NCBI GenBank assembly: GCA_937898445.1
Contig: CALEJY010000311.1
Coordinates: 1-22,961, forward strand
Length of the DNA: 22,961 nt
From: an uncultured Candidatus Melainabacteria bacterium
GTDB taxonomy: Bacteria; Cyanobacteriota; Vampirovibrionia; Gastranaerophilales; Gastranaerophilaceae
Direction: 5' to 3'
Below the pieces are notes generated by a model that ran no database searches, was not told where the DNA came from, and was given only the letters and a program-made list of their open reading frames with translations. Numbering within the stretch: the first letter of the stretch is position 1; each line of letters starts with the position of its first letter. Made by a program: the position numbers and the translations under genes. Below are positions 1 to 8,656 of this stretch, piece by piece.

Positions 1-1
1 T

Positions 2-1381
2 GAAAAACAAAATTTATTATTTAATTTTAATTTAGCATTGGGAAATATAAAAATTTATATATCATTATTTATTGCTGCATTAATTTATTTGAGATTTTTA
101 GCATATCAAAAAATAAATAATGAACTTTTAGATTTATATATAGTTTTAGCAATTTCGTTATTTTTAATATTTGTACCTCCATCTACTCCAGCATGGTTTA
201 TTTGGTTAGTACCATTTTTAAACTTGTTTGTTATTAAGTATGAAAAAATTGATAAAAATGTCATAAGAAGTTATTGGTTGTTGAATTTTATTTATATTGT
301 TTATTTTGTATTTTTCCATATAGGTGATTATGAAGATTTATCTTTTCTTAGTAACTCAATTAGTTTAAAATTTTCTAATGAATTTTTGCGAAATTGTGTG
401 TTTACAATATTGGAAGCAGCATTAGTATGTATTATCTATTGTGTTTATAAAATTGGTATTCAAAGTAATTCTATATATAAAAAAGAAAATGCTTTGGTTA
501 TTGGGATAGGTGGAGATAGTGGTAGTGGAAAATCTACGCTCCTATCCGATATACAACATCTATTAAAAGAAAATTTGATAATTTTGGAAGGTGATGGAGA
601 TCATAAATGGGAAAGAGGAGATAAACATTGGGAAAAAATGACGCACCTTAATCCGAAAGCCAATTTTTTGCACAGACAAATTTCTGATATATTGAAGTTG
701 AAAAAGATGCAGTCAGTGTATAGAAGTGATTATAATCATCAAACAGGAAAATTTGATAAATCAATAAAGATTGAGCCAAAGCAATTTGTAGTTTTATCAG
801 GACTGCATCCATTTTATTTACCTAAAATGAGAAAAATAATAGATATTAAAATATATTTAAATCCTGATGAAACTTTAAGAAAATATTGGAAAATTTGTCG
901 TGATACTAAAAACAGAGGTTATAGTATTGCTCAAGTAATAAATTCAATGAAAAAAAGAGCAAATGATGTAAATAAGTACATAAGACCTCAAATAAATTTT
1001 GCTGATATTGTTATTACCTATTTTCCAATGAATAAAGTTGATTTAAGTAATTCTACAGGAAAAGAGGTTAATCTTGGTATTAAATTAAAACTAGAATCAA
1101 GTATTTTTATGGATGATATTTTGTCCATATTATCAGATGAAGGTATAGATATTAATTGGGATTATTCAAATGATCTTAAATCTCAAGAAATTATTATAAG
1201 TTCAAATTTAGAACAGTTTGATTGGGAACAAATTACAAAAGACACGATAACAAATGTAGAAGAAATTGTATCTCCAGATTGTATTTTTGAAAATGGGCAA
1301 CGTGGATTTATACAATTTTTAACATTAAGAGTTTTAAGTGAAAAAATGAAGGAAGCACATGATAAAAGGTATTTTAATTGA
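2..1381 (+). CDS. Membrane-anchored phosphoribulokinase/uridine-kinase-like kinase, 5' partial
   Basis: The frame is open to the left edge of the window, so the TTG at 38 is probably internal and the true start lies outside. The visible N-terminal 145 or so residues hold about four hydrophobic segments. One carries PSTPAWFIWLVPF, which resembles the last transmembrane part of GT-C/GT87-type polyprenol-dependent glycosyltransferases (inference). A P-loop kinase domain follows: Walker A GGDSGSGKST at nucleotides 509-538, then EGDGDHKW, THLNPKANF, DYNHQTGKFD, a GLHPFYLP stretch and a CRDTKNRGYS stretch. These match in order the phosphoribulokinase/uridine kinase family (D-x-HR, YDHxTGxF, GLH, RDxxxRG). 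About 120 unassigned residues follow. I infer ATP-dependent phosphorylation of a sugar or polyol, perhaps at the membrane. The HAD gene overlaps its end by 23 bases, so translation is probably coupled. The substrate is unknown. Confidence 0.75.
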   Translation, partial: EKQNLLFNFNLALGNIKIYISLFIAALIYLRFLAYQKINNELLDLYIVLAISLFLIFVPPSTPAWFIWLVPFLNLFVIKYEKIDKNVIRSYWLLNFIYIVYFVFFHIGDYEDLSFLSNSISLKFSNEFLRNCVFTILEAALVCIIYCVYKIGIQSNSIYKKENALVIGIGGDSGSGKSTLLSDIQHLLKENLIILEGDGDHKWERGDKHWEKMTHLNPKANFLHRQISDILKLKKMQSVYRSDYNHQTGKFDKSIKIEPKQFVVLSGLHPFYLPKMRKIIDIKIYLNPDETLRKYWKICRDTKNRGYSIAQVINSMKKRANDVNKYIRPQINFADIVITYFPMNKVDLSNSTGKEVNLGIKLKLESSIFMDDILSILSDEGIDINWDYSNDLKSQEIIISSNLEQFDWEQITKDTITNVEEIVSPDCIFENGQRGFIQFLTLRVLSEKMKEAHDKRYFN

Positions 1382-2021
1382 TATAGATAATACATTATAC
1401 GACTATAATATTTCTCATTACCAAGCGATGGAAGAAGTGTATAATTTTGCTAATGCTTATTTTGATATAGATAAATTTAAGCTCGCTTTTAAAAAGGCAA
1501 GATCTTTAATTCATGAAAATTTAGCGCATACTGCAGCTTCACATAATAGATTACTTTATTTTCAGAGAACATTAGAAGAATTAGGAAATACTAATTATGT
1601 TATTGCAAAAGAATTATATGAAATTTATTGGAACACTTTTATAAAACATATGAAATTATATGATGGTGTAATCAATTTTTTTGAACAAAACAAAGATAAA
1701 AAAATATGTTTTGTAACCGATTTAACTGCATATATTCAGTATAGAAAAATAGAAAAATTAGGTATTGCAAAATTTGTAAAATATTTAGTTACTAGTGAAG
1801 AAATTGGAATAGAAAAACCAAATAAAAAAGTTTTTGAAATAGCATTACAAAAATTAGAATTAATGCCTAATGAGGTTTGTATGATAGGCGATTCTTTTGA
1901 AAAAGATATTATAGGAGCACTAAATTTAGGAATAAAACCTTATTGGCTTTCAAATAATAGTTGTACTGATGAAAGAGTTACAGTATTTAAATCATTTAAA
2001 GAATTGGAGATTAACAAATGA
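1359..2021 (+). CDS. HAD-superfamily (subfamily IA) phosphatase
   Basis: This 220-residue protein has all four HAD motifs: DIDNT (Asp8 nucleophile, Asp10 acid/base), Thr120 in CFVTDLT, Lys153 in IEKPNKKVF, and GDSFEKD (Asp178, Asp183). The helical cap between motifs I and II is typical of subfamily IA phosphatases acting on small phosphorylated metabolites. The start overlaps the kinase gene by 23 bases and has an AAGGAAG ribosome site just upstream. Its last four bases (ATGA) overlap the aldolase start. From context it would dephosphorylate an intermediate in building the nucleotide-activated sugar or polyol of this locus. The substrate cannot be read from the sequence, and a mutase role is also possible for this fold. 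Confidence 0.85.
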   Translation: MIKGILIDIDNTLYDYNISHYQAMEEVYNFANAYFDIDKFKLAFKKARSLIHENLAHTAASHNRLLYFQRTLEELGNTNYVIAKELYEIYWNTFIKHMKLYDGVINFFEQNKDKKICFVTDLTAYIQYRKIEKLGIAKFVKYLVTSEEIGIEKPNKKVFEIALQKLELMPNEVCMIGDSFEKDIIGALNLGIKPYWLSNNSCTDERVTVFKSFKELEINK

Positions 2022-3070
2022 GTAGTTCGGAATTAAGGGATTTTATAGAAATTTCAAAATATGCGGGAGAAAGATTTGATTTAATTCAAGCAGGTGGAGG
2101 TAATTCTTCTGTAAAAAATGATGATGGAACAATGTATATAAAAGCGTCAGGTGTGTATCTTTCGGAAGTTGAAGAGAATTATGGGTATGCAATTGTTAAT
2201 AATAAGGAATTGTTGAAACTTTTCAGTAAAAATAATTTGCAAAATATAACAATTGATAAAAAAGAAAGAGAAACTATTGTAAATAAATTTATAAATGATG
2301 TCAATTTAACGAAAAATTTTAGACCTTCTATTGAAACATTATTACATTCAATGTTGAAAAAATATACATTACATACGCATCCAATTGTAGTAAATTCTAT
2401 AACTTGTTTAATTAATTGGAAAGATGTTTTAAATAAAATATTTAATGATGTTGATATTATGTGTGTTGATTATTATACTCCAGGATTTGATTTAGCTATG
2501 GAGTTAAAAAAACAAATAAATAATAAACAAGCAAGTGTAATTTTTTTACAAAATCATGGTTTAATTATAACTGCCAATGAAAAAGATAAAATTTTTGAAT
2601 TAACTGAGTTGGTAATTGGAAAAATTGAACAATATTTAAATGTTGATCTATCTAAATATAAATTATCGACATCTATTTCTCAAATTTTGCCAAGAAATCT
2701 GGTATCTTACATTTCAAATGATAAATTTATTTTAGAAAATATCAATTCAACCTTTTTAAATACATTACCATTTTGTCCAGATAAAATGGTATATTGTGGA
2801 ATTAAACCCTTAATATTAGAAGGATTATCTTCGGATGCTATAAAAATATATAAGGATAAATATTTTGAATATCCAAAAGTTATTTTTTATAAAAATAATT
2901 TGGTATTTGTTGCCAAAAATATCAAAAAGGCAAAAGAAATTGAAGATGTTTTTAAATTTCATTTAATGACTTTAAAATATGCTAATAGTAATGACATCAA
3001 TTATTTACCAATGAAAGAAATAGAATATTTGGGAAATTGGGAAGCTGAAAAGTACAGACAAAATATATAA
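2018..3070 (+). CDS. Class II aldolase/adducin-family protein, RhaD-type aldolase half only
   Basis: The 350-residue protein shows the class II (zinc) aldolase signature: GGGNSS at 26-31, IKASG at 41-45, Glu106 in SIETLLH, the zinc ligands His119 and His121 in HTHP, and His180 in QNHGLI. The C-terminal extension (FCPDKMVYCG and YLGNWEAEKYR) resembles the aldolase half of the large bifunctional RhaD-type aldolase/short-chain dehydrogenases, but no dehydrogenase half is present. Expected chemistry is reversible aldol cleavage or condensation of a phosphorylated sugar through a zinc enolate. Beside a kinase, a phosphatase and a nucleotidyltransferase, I infer a biosynthetic role, not sugar catabolism. 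It starts inside the HAD stop codon (ATGA). Confidence 0.85.
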   Translation: MSSSELRDFIEISKYAGERFDLIQAGGGNSSVKNDDGTMYIKASGVYLSEVEENYGYAIVNNKELLKLFSKNNLQNITIDKKERETIVNKFINDVNLTKNFRPSIETLLHSMLKKYTLHTHPIVVNSITCLINWKDVLNKIFNDVDIMCVDYYTPGFDLAMELKKQINNKQASVIFLQNHGLIITANEKDKIFELTELVIGKIEQYLNVDLSKYKLSTSISQILPRNLVSYISNDKFILENINSTFLNTLPFCPDKMVYCGIKPLILEGLSSDAIKIYKDKYFEYPKVIFYKNNLVFVAKNIKKAKEIEDVFKFHLMTLKYANSNDINYLPMKEIEYLGNWEAEKYRQNI

Positions 3071-3080
3071 AGGAGAAATT

Positions 3081-4718
3081 ATGAAAATTATTATACCGAT
3101 GACAGGAATTGGAAAACGTTTTATTGATGCAGGTTATACAACACCAAAACCACTTATTGAGGTTGATGGGAAACCGATAATAGAGCATGTCGTAAGTTTA
3201 TTTCCAAATGAAAAAGATATTATTTTTATTTGTAATACAAAACACTTAAAAGAAACAAATTTGAGAGAAGTTTTAATGCGAATAGCTCCAACAGGGAAAA
3301 TTGTAGAAATTCCTCCACATAAAAAAGGTCCTGTTTATGCTGTTTATCAATTAAAAGATATGATAGATGATAATGAAGAGGTTATTGTAAATTATTGTGA
3401 TTTTGGAACATATTGGGATTATAATGATTTTTTAAAACATACAAGAAATAGAGATGCAGATGGGGCAATCCCAGCATACAAAGGTTTTCATCCTCACATG
3501 CTTGGTAAAATTAATTATGCATTTATGCGAGATGAAAAACAATGGATGCTTGAAATTAGGGAAAAACAACCATTTACAGAAAATAGAATGAATGAATACG
3601 CTTCAAATGGTACATATTATTTCAAAAAAGGAAGTTATGTAAAAAAATATTTTAAACAATTAATGGATGAGGATTTGAATTTAAAAGGAGAATACTATGT
3701 AAGTATGGTATATAATCTTTTGATTAGAGATGGGCTAAAAGTTTCAATATATGAAATTCAACATATGCAACAATGGGGGACTCCTGGAGAATTAGAAGAA
3801 TATGTTTCTTGGTCAGAATATTTTAAATCTTTAGTAAAACCTATTAAAGATTCTAAAGAATACAATGCTATAAAATTAATTCCTTTAGCTGGTAAAGGGC
3901 AACGTTTTGCCGATGCTGGTTATAAAAATCCAAAACCATTAATAGAAGTTAGTGGAAAACCAATGATTATACAAGCAGCTAGTGCTTTGCCAAAATGTAA
4001 TAGAAATATATTTGTATGCTTAAAAGAACATTTAGATAATTATCCTTTAAAAGAAGAATTATTGAAAGCTTATCCAAATGCAGAAATTGTTTCACTAGAT
4101 AAGATTACAGAAGGACAAGCTTGTACTTGTGAACTAGGATTACAGGGTGAAGATTTAGAGAAACCTCTGTTTATTGGTGCATGTGATAATTCTATGATTA
4201 TTGACTATTTAAAATTAGAAAAAAATATTGAAGAAGCGGATGTTTTAGTATTTACATTTAAAAACAATCCAGCAAGTGAAAAAAATCCAAATGCTTATGG
4301 TTGGGTAAAAGTTGATAGCAATGATAATGCTTTAGGTGTTAGTGTAAAAATTCCAATTTCCGAAAATCCAAAGAATGATAATGCAATAGTAGGAGCTTTT
4401 TATTTCAAGAAGGCTAAATATTTTATAAATGCTTTAAATTATTTATATAAAAATAATTTAAGAATTAATAATGAATTTTATGTTGATAGTTGTGTGGATG
4501 CAGCTATTAAGCAGGGTTTAAAAGTTAAAACTTTTTTAGTTAATAAATACATTTGTTGGGGAACTCCTGATGATTATAAAACATTTGAAGCATATCAAAG
4601 TTTATTTCACAAATTAAAATATCACGAATATTCATTAGATAAAGATTGCTTTTTTAATCAAGATAAATTTAATGAATATGATAAAAAATATAGACATTTT
4701 GAACAGGAGAATCTTTAG
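3081..4718 (+). CDS. Tandem two-domain nucleotidyltransferase for sugar/polyol activation
   Basis: The 545-residue protein is an internal duplication of a nucleotidyltransferase-fold domain. Half 1 (about 1-250) starts with TGIGKRFIDAGYTTPKPLIEV (key residues at 8-28), has NYCDFGTYWD with a likely metal Asp107, and ends with WGTPGE at 232-237. Half 2 (about 264-510) repeats this: LAGKGQRF at 269-276, KPLIEV at 285-290, FIGACDNS with Asp369, and WGTPDDY at 493-499. The family transfers NMP from an NTP to a sugar or polyol phosphate, releasing pyrophosphate. Both halves keep the GxGxRF loop, so both may be active, possibly on different substrates. An AAGGAG site lies 10 bases before the ATG, and the gene follows the aldolase by 10 bases. 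Most such enzymes have a single domain of about 250 residues. Confidence 0.85.
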   Translation: MKIIIPMTGIGKRFIDAGYTTPKPLIEVDGKPIIEHVVSLFPNEKDIIFICNTKHLKETNLREVLMRIAPTGKIVEIPPHKKGPVYAVYQLKDMIDDNEEVIVNYCDFGTYWDYNDFLKHTRNRDADGAIPAYKGFHPHMLGKINYAFMRDEKQWMLEIREKQPFTENRMNEYASNGTYYFKKGSYVKKYFKQLMDEDLNLKGEYYVSMVYNLLIRDGLKVSIYEIQHMQQWGTPGELEEYVSWSEYFKSLVKPIKDSKEYNAIKLIPLAGKGQRFADAGYKNPKPLIEVSGKPMIIQAASALPKCNRNIFVCLKEHLDNYPLKEELLKAYPNAEIVSLDKITEGQACTCELGLQGEDLEKPLFIGACDNSMIIDYLKLEKNIEEADVLVFTFKNNPASEKNPNAYGWVKVDSNDNALGVSVKIPISENPKNDNAIVGAFYFKKAKYFINALNYLYKNNLRINNEFYVDSCVDAAIKQGLKVKTFLVNKYICWGTPDDYKTFEAYQSLFHKLKYHEYSLDKDCFFNQDKFNEYDKKYRHFEQENL

Positions 4719-4724
4719 TAAATA

Positions 4725-7409
4725 ATGAATAAAATATTATTAAAAAAATATTATATTATAACTGGAATTTTATTTTTTATAGCACTATTGCAAACGATTA
4801 TTATTCAAAAAAATATGTTTAATCGTTTAGTTGACTTAATTGTATTTAGTTTAATTGCTATTTTATTTCCATTTATAACAAATAAAATTTTAAAAATATG
4901 TAAAAGACTAGAAGAATATAATATTCCAAATATTTCATTTTTTGGAGAATTACATAGTTTAAATATAGTTGTATTTATTGCAAGGTTTGGCTTAGCAAAT
5001 TTACTACATATTCGCTCTTGGAGTGGAATATTTTTAACTTTTATTGTAATTACACTATTACTATTTTTTCTACAAATAATATTTAATTTATTAGGATATC
5101 AAATTGGAAGAAAAAAAATAAATCAGTATTTACTAAAAATTTATTTTTTATCAAATAAACTAATAGTGAACAGTCCTAAATATTATTTAAATCATTTTAT
5201 TATTGGTTTAATTGTGATAATTTTAGGATTATTTGGATTAGAAACACTGCATAATTTTCACTATTTTATTCAAGACGATAATCTATCACAGTTTGCTCCT
5301 GTAATAATTGATGCATGTAAGAATTTATTTCAAAATGGATTATTTCCAGAAATAAACCCATATCAATTAACAGGTTTACCGACCTCTGCAATAAGTGTTT
5401 ATGCTTTAACTTATCCATTTACATATTTGTCTTATGCAATTGCTCAATATCTATTAAATGATCCAATGTGTACAATAGATGTTTTTTGTATAATTCATTT
5501 GCTTATTGCATATATGACTATGTATCTTGCAGGTAAATATTTAAAAATCAAGCCTGTTTGGGGAATTTTGGGGGCAATTTGTTATGTATTTTCTGGGTAT
5601 AGTTTAATTGGAAGTAGAAGTTGGTACTACATGGTGCCAATAATTGCTTTTGCTCCTTTTATAATAATTGGGTTAGAATATTTAAAAAGGAATGGAGAAT
5701 TTAAAGTAAAATATACTTTACTTGGCATGATTATAGTTGCCTTAATTGCTTATGCAGGTAATATTCAAATGTTATTATATGCTTGTGTATTTTATTTTAT
5801 AGGTTTAATAATACTTTTTTTATCAAAAAACATTTCGTTTATTCAGCTTATTAAAGCTCTTTATCCAATAATGCTTGGTTTTGTGTTGGCAACTCCACAA
5901 TTCTATGTTACTTTAGACTTCTGTTCATTGGTTAATCGGATTCCTTGGAATTTTAATAGAACAACAATGTATGATTTTCCTACATTTCTTATTCCAAATT
6001 ATATTTTTAAAATGTTAGATATGTCAAATTTATATTTTGATAAATATTTTGGAGAGATATTTTATTCAGGAACGTTATTTTTAAGTGTTTCTTTATTTGT
6101 AACATTTGTCAATATTTATTTTATTTATTTAAAAAAGAAAAAAGTAATGTTTATAAGAAATATTACCAAAAACTTGTTTTTGATTTTAGGCTTAATAGCC
6201 CTAATTTTAAGTTTTGGGAAAGAATGTTTATTGTGGTCGATTTTACATTCATTGCCAGTATTTAATAAATTTATACAACCAATAAAAATGATGGTATTTG
6301 TAAATTTGTTTTTAATTTTTGCGGGTTCTTTATATCTTTCAAGATTTAGATTTTCATTAAGAATGACAAAGAATTTAGTTCTTTTGGTGACATTATTATT
6401 AGTTTTTCATTTATATAATGCAGATAGTGCTTTATTTAGGTTTGGTTTTAATAAATTACCAGATGCTTCAGTATTATTTAACCAAATTTCTGATATAAAA
6501 AATCACCGTATATATTCTTTTGCACCTTCACGTTCATCAAAAGATTATTATCCATTGAGTCTTTCTTTAAATTTTCCTACATATTATGGAATTCAGTCAA
6601 TAGATGCTTATGATGATCGTTTAGAAGTTTTATTAAAAGAAAATATGGATTTGTATTCTAGTTTACATAATCCTCACTCAAATTTAGTTTTTCAGTCAAA
6701 CTTATATGAATGTTATGAATTAGAGTATTATTTAAGTTTGTTAAAACGTGTGTTTGAATATAAAACTTTTGATAAAAAATATTGTTCTTATATAGATTTA
6801 TTGCCAATAACTTCAAATTATGCATATTTACAATTAAAAGAATTGTTAGAATTAAAAATTCCAAATTTAATTGAAAATAAGTATGATTTATTATGTCAGT
6901 ATGGTGTAAAATATTTTGCATTTATGTCATTTGAGACATTTGATAGTTGGTATAAAGTTCAAGGAAAAGAAGCTTACATAATTAAAAAAGCTAAACAAGA
7001 TTTAGATAAAAATTTTAAAGTTGTTTTAAATTATAAAGATATTACATACTATGAATTACCGACATCATTACCTCTAGCTTATATTACATCAAGCAAACAG
7101 GCTTTACCAATTAATTTTGATACGCAAGGTGCAAAAGTAGATGTGCGAGGCTTAAAACAAAAGCAAAGTATTACTATAAATATGATTTATCATAAATATT
7201 ATAAAGCATTTGTAGGTTCAAAAGAAGTTGCAATAATGAAAGACAACTATAACAGAATTGTTGTTGATGTATCAGCAAATACTTCTTTTGTAACAATAAA
7301 ATATAAATCTCCTTGGAATAGAGGGTTCTTAATAATGATAATTGGATTTATAGGGTTATCTACTTTATTTTTTGTAATAAAACATTTGGAGGTAATTAAT
7401 GAACAATAA
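4725..7409 (+). CDS. YfhO-type GT-C multi-spanning membrane glycosyltransferase
   Basis: The 894-residue protein has roughly a dozen or more hydrophobic segments through about residue 565. A long hydrophilic domain without transmembrane segments follows, and a final membrane helix sits near 868-888. The first extracytoplasmic loop has the acidic pair in FIQDDNLSQF (Asp184-Asp185), followed by NPYQLTGLPT, as expected for YfhO/GT-C enzymes, which use polyprenyl-phosphate sugars as donors outside the cytoplasm. The last soluble part looks like the beta-rich C-terminal domain of YfhO proteins. An AGGAG site at 4705-4709 serves the ATG at 4725. The end overlaps gtrA by 11 bases. Probable role: adding a sugar to lipid-linked or surface glycan, with donor supplied by the GT2/GtrA pair downstream. 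Confidence 0.8.
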   Translation: MNKILLKKYYIITGILFFIALLQTIIIQKNMFNRLVDLIVFSLIAILFPFITNKILKICKRLEEYNIPNISFFGELHSLNIVVFIARFGLANLLHIRSWSGIFLTFIVITLLLFFLQIIFNLLGYQIGRKKINQYLLKIYFLSNKLIVNSPKYYLNHFIIGLIVIILGLFGLETLHNFHYFIQDDNLSQFAPVIIDACKNLFQNGLFPEINPYQLTGLPTSAISVYALTYPFTYLSYAIAQYLLNDPMCTIDVFCIIHLLIAYMTMYLAGKYLKIKPVWGILGAICYVFSGYSLIGSRSWYYMVPIIAFAPFIIIGLEYLKRNGEFKVKYTLLGMIIVALIAYAGNIQMLLYACVFYFIGLIILFLSKNISFIQLIKALYPIMLGFVLATPQFYVTLDFCSLVNRIPWNFNRTTMYDFPTFLIPNYIFKMLDMSNLYFDKYFGEIFYSGTLFLSVSLFVTFVNIYFIYLKKKKVMFIRNITKNLFLILGLIALILSFGKECLLWSILHSLPVFNKFIQPIKMMVFVNLFLIFAGSLYLSRFRFSLRMTKNLVLLVTLLLVFHLYNADSALFRFGFNKLPDASVLFNQISDIKNHRIYSFAPSRSSKDYYPLSLSLNFPTYYGIQSIDAYDDRLEVLLKENMDLYSSLHNPHSNLVFQSNLYECYELEYYLSLLKRVFEYKTFDKKYCSYIDLLPITSNYAYLQLKELLELKIPNLIENKYDLLCQYGVKYFAFMSFETFDSWYKVQGKEAYIIKKAKQDLDKNFKVVLNYKDITYYELPTSLPLAYITSSKQALPINFDTQGAKVDVRGLKQKQSITINMIYHKYYKAFVGSKEVAIMKDNYNRIVVDVSANTSFVTIKYKSPWNRGFLIMIIGFIGLSTLFFVIKHLEVINEQ

Positions 7410-7839
7410 ATTAAAAAAAGAATTATGTAGATTTATAATTGCTGGTTGTTGTGCGGTAGCTACAGATTGTTTATTTTACTATTTATTATCACATTTTCTT
7501 GATTTATCAATTTCAAAAGGAATTTCTTTCTTGCTTGGAACAATTGTAGCATATTTAATAAATAAATATTATACATTTGAACAGAAAAGAAAATCTAAAT
7601 CTGAAATTGTAAGATTTTTGGGATTATATATATCAACATTAGTTGCAAATATTTTTGTAAATAAAATTGCTTTAATTCTTTTACCAATGATTTTTAAATA
7701 TATATTAATTTTGAATAATTTTGAAATGATAAAATTATTTGCTTTTCTATGTGCTACGGGAACAAGTACAATATTAAATTTTATCGGGCAAAAATATTGG
7801 GTATTTGTTTCCAAAGAACAAGTGGATAATGCACTATAG
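7399..7839 (+). CDS. GtrA-family polyprenyl-phosphate-sugar flippase
   Basis: The 146-residue protein has four predicted membrane helices and the GtrA-family landmarks: a basic N-terminus with RFIIAG, NKYYTF after helix 2, and NFIGQKYWVF at the end of helix 4. GtrA proteins are thought to flip polyprenyl-phosphate sugars across the inner membrane. The usual partner GT2 gene follows after 115 bases and the usual GT-C partner precedes it with an 11-base overlap, which makes a classic three-component glycosylation set. The start has a GGAGG site inside the upstream coding region. A specific symbol is withheld because substrate and subfamily cannot be resolved. Confidence 0.88.
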   Translation: MNNKLKKELCRFIIAGCCAVATDCLFYYLLSHFLDLSISKGISFLLGTIVAYLINKYYTFEQKRKSKSEIVRFLGLYISTLVANIFVNKIALILLPMIFKYILILNNFEMIKLFAFLCATGTSTILNFIGQKYWVFVSKEQVDNAL

Positions 7840-7945
7840 AAATTATATTTATTGTATTGATAGATTTTGTCGCTTGTATTATGATACCAACAAACAATAT
7901 TTATTAAATTATGTAATAAAATATCAAATAAATTTAAATATATAG
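7829..7945 (+). other. Possible 38-codon small ORF bridging gtrA and the GT2 gene
   Basis: An ATG at 7829 opens a frame of 38 codons that ends in TAG at 7943-7945, inside the ribosome site of the GT2 gene. It overlaps the end of gtrA by 11 bases in another frame and fills the whole gap. The predicted peptide is rich in Tyr, Asn and Ile and contains IYCIDRFC. No good ribosome site is seen and I recognise no family. In DNA this AT-rich an open run of this length can occur by chance, and the composition looks like that of random AT-rich DNA. Confidence 0.2.
7857..7885 (+). promoter_or_regulatory. Possible internal promoter ahead of the GT2 gene
   Basis: TTGATA at 7857-7862 and TATGAT at 7880-7885 are separated by exactly 17 bases. 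A start near 7892 would give a leader of about 60 bases before the GT2 ATG at 7955, which has an AGGAG site at 7944-7948. The gap between gtrA and GT2 is the longest within the cluster, which fits a transcriptional restart. In such AT-rich sequence chance matches are frequent. Confidence 0.35.
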
Positions 7946-7954
7946 GAGTGAAAA

Positions 7955-8656
7955 ATGATTAAATTATCTATTGTTGTACCTTGTTATAATGAAGAAAAAA
8001 ATATACCATTAATACTTAATAAGTTTCGAGATGTTATAAAACGTGATGATATTGAAGTTATTTTGATAAATAATGGTTCTACTGATAATTCAGAAGAAGT
8101 TTTGAATAAATTATTACCTGAATATTCTTTTGCAAAAACTATTAAAGTAGATGTGAATCAAGGATATGGCTATGGAATATTACAAGGTTTAAAGGCTACA
8201 AATGGACGATATATTGGTTGGACTCATGCAGATATGCAAACAGATCCAAATGATGTAATTAAAGCATTAGATATAATTGAAAAAGAAAATTGTGAAAAAA
8301 TATTTGTCAAAGGAAATAGAAAAGGTCGTCCTTTCTTTGATGTATTTTTTACCTTTGGAATGGGTTGTTTTGAAACACTATTAATGGGGCAGTTTCTATG
8401 GGATATAAATGCACAACCTAATATTTTTTCACGCGAATTGTTTGATAATTGGCAAAAGCCGCCGTTTGATTTTGCATTAGATTTATTTGCATTATATGAA
8501 GCAAAACGACAAAATTATAAAATTATTAGATTTCCTGTTATTTTCCCTGAAAGAATTTATGGGGTATCACATTGGAATACGGGTATGCAAGCAAAATGGA
8601 AGTTTATAAAAAGAACGATAGAGTTTAGCTTTAAATTAAAAAAAGGATTAAAGTAA
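7955..8656 (+). CDS. GT2 polyprenyl-phosphate glycosyltransferase (dolichyl-phosphate-mannose-synthase-like)
   Basis: The 233-residue protein begins with LSIVVPCYNEEKNI, followed by INNGSTDNS and the acidic HADMQTDP motif (Asp93 and Asp97) typical of DPM/GtrB-like GT-A enzymes. These transfer a sugar from a nucleotide donor to polyprenyl phosphate on the cytoplasmic face. Unlike GtrB it lacks two C-terminal membrane helices and so resembles the soluble, membrane-associated DPM1 type. The AGGAG site is at 7944-7948. With the GtrA flippase upstream and GT-C proteins on both sides, it probably makes the lipid-linked donor sugar used outside the membrane. The sugar is not identifiable. Confidence 0.87.
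   Translation: MIKLSIVVPCYNEEKNIPLILNKFRDVIKRDDIEVILINNGSTDNSEEVLNKLLPEYSFAKTIKVDVNQGYGYGILQGLKATNGRYIGWTHADMQTDPNDVIKALDIIEKENCEKIFVKGNRKGRPFFDVFFTFGMGCFETLLMGQFLWDINAQPNIFSRELFDNWQKPPFDFALDLFALYEAKRQNYKIIRFPVIFPERIYGVSHWNTGMQAKWKFIKRTIEFSFKLKKGLK

Noticed and set aside
38..1381. TTG at base 38 as the start of the kinase gene
   Set aside because: The frame continues without a stop to base 2, no ribosome site precedes the TTG, and the start would cut into a hydrophobic region. I treat the gene as truncated by the window.
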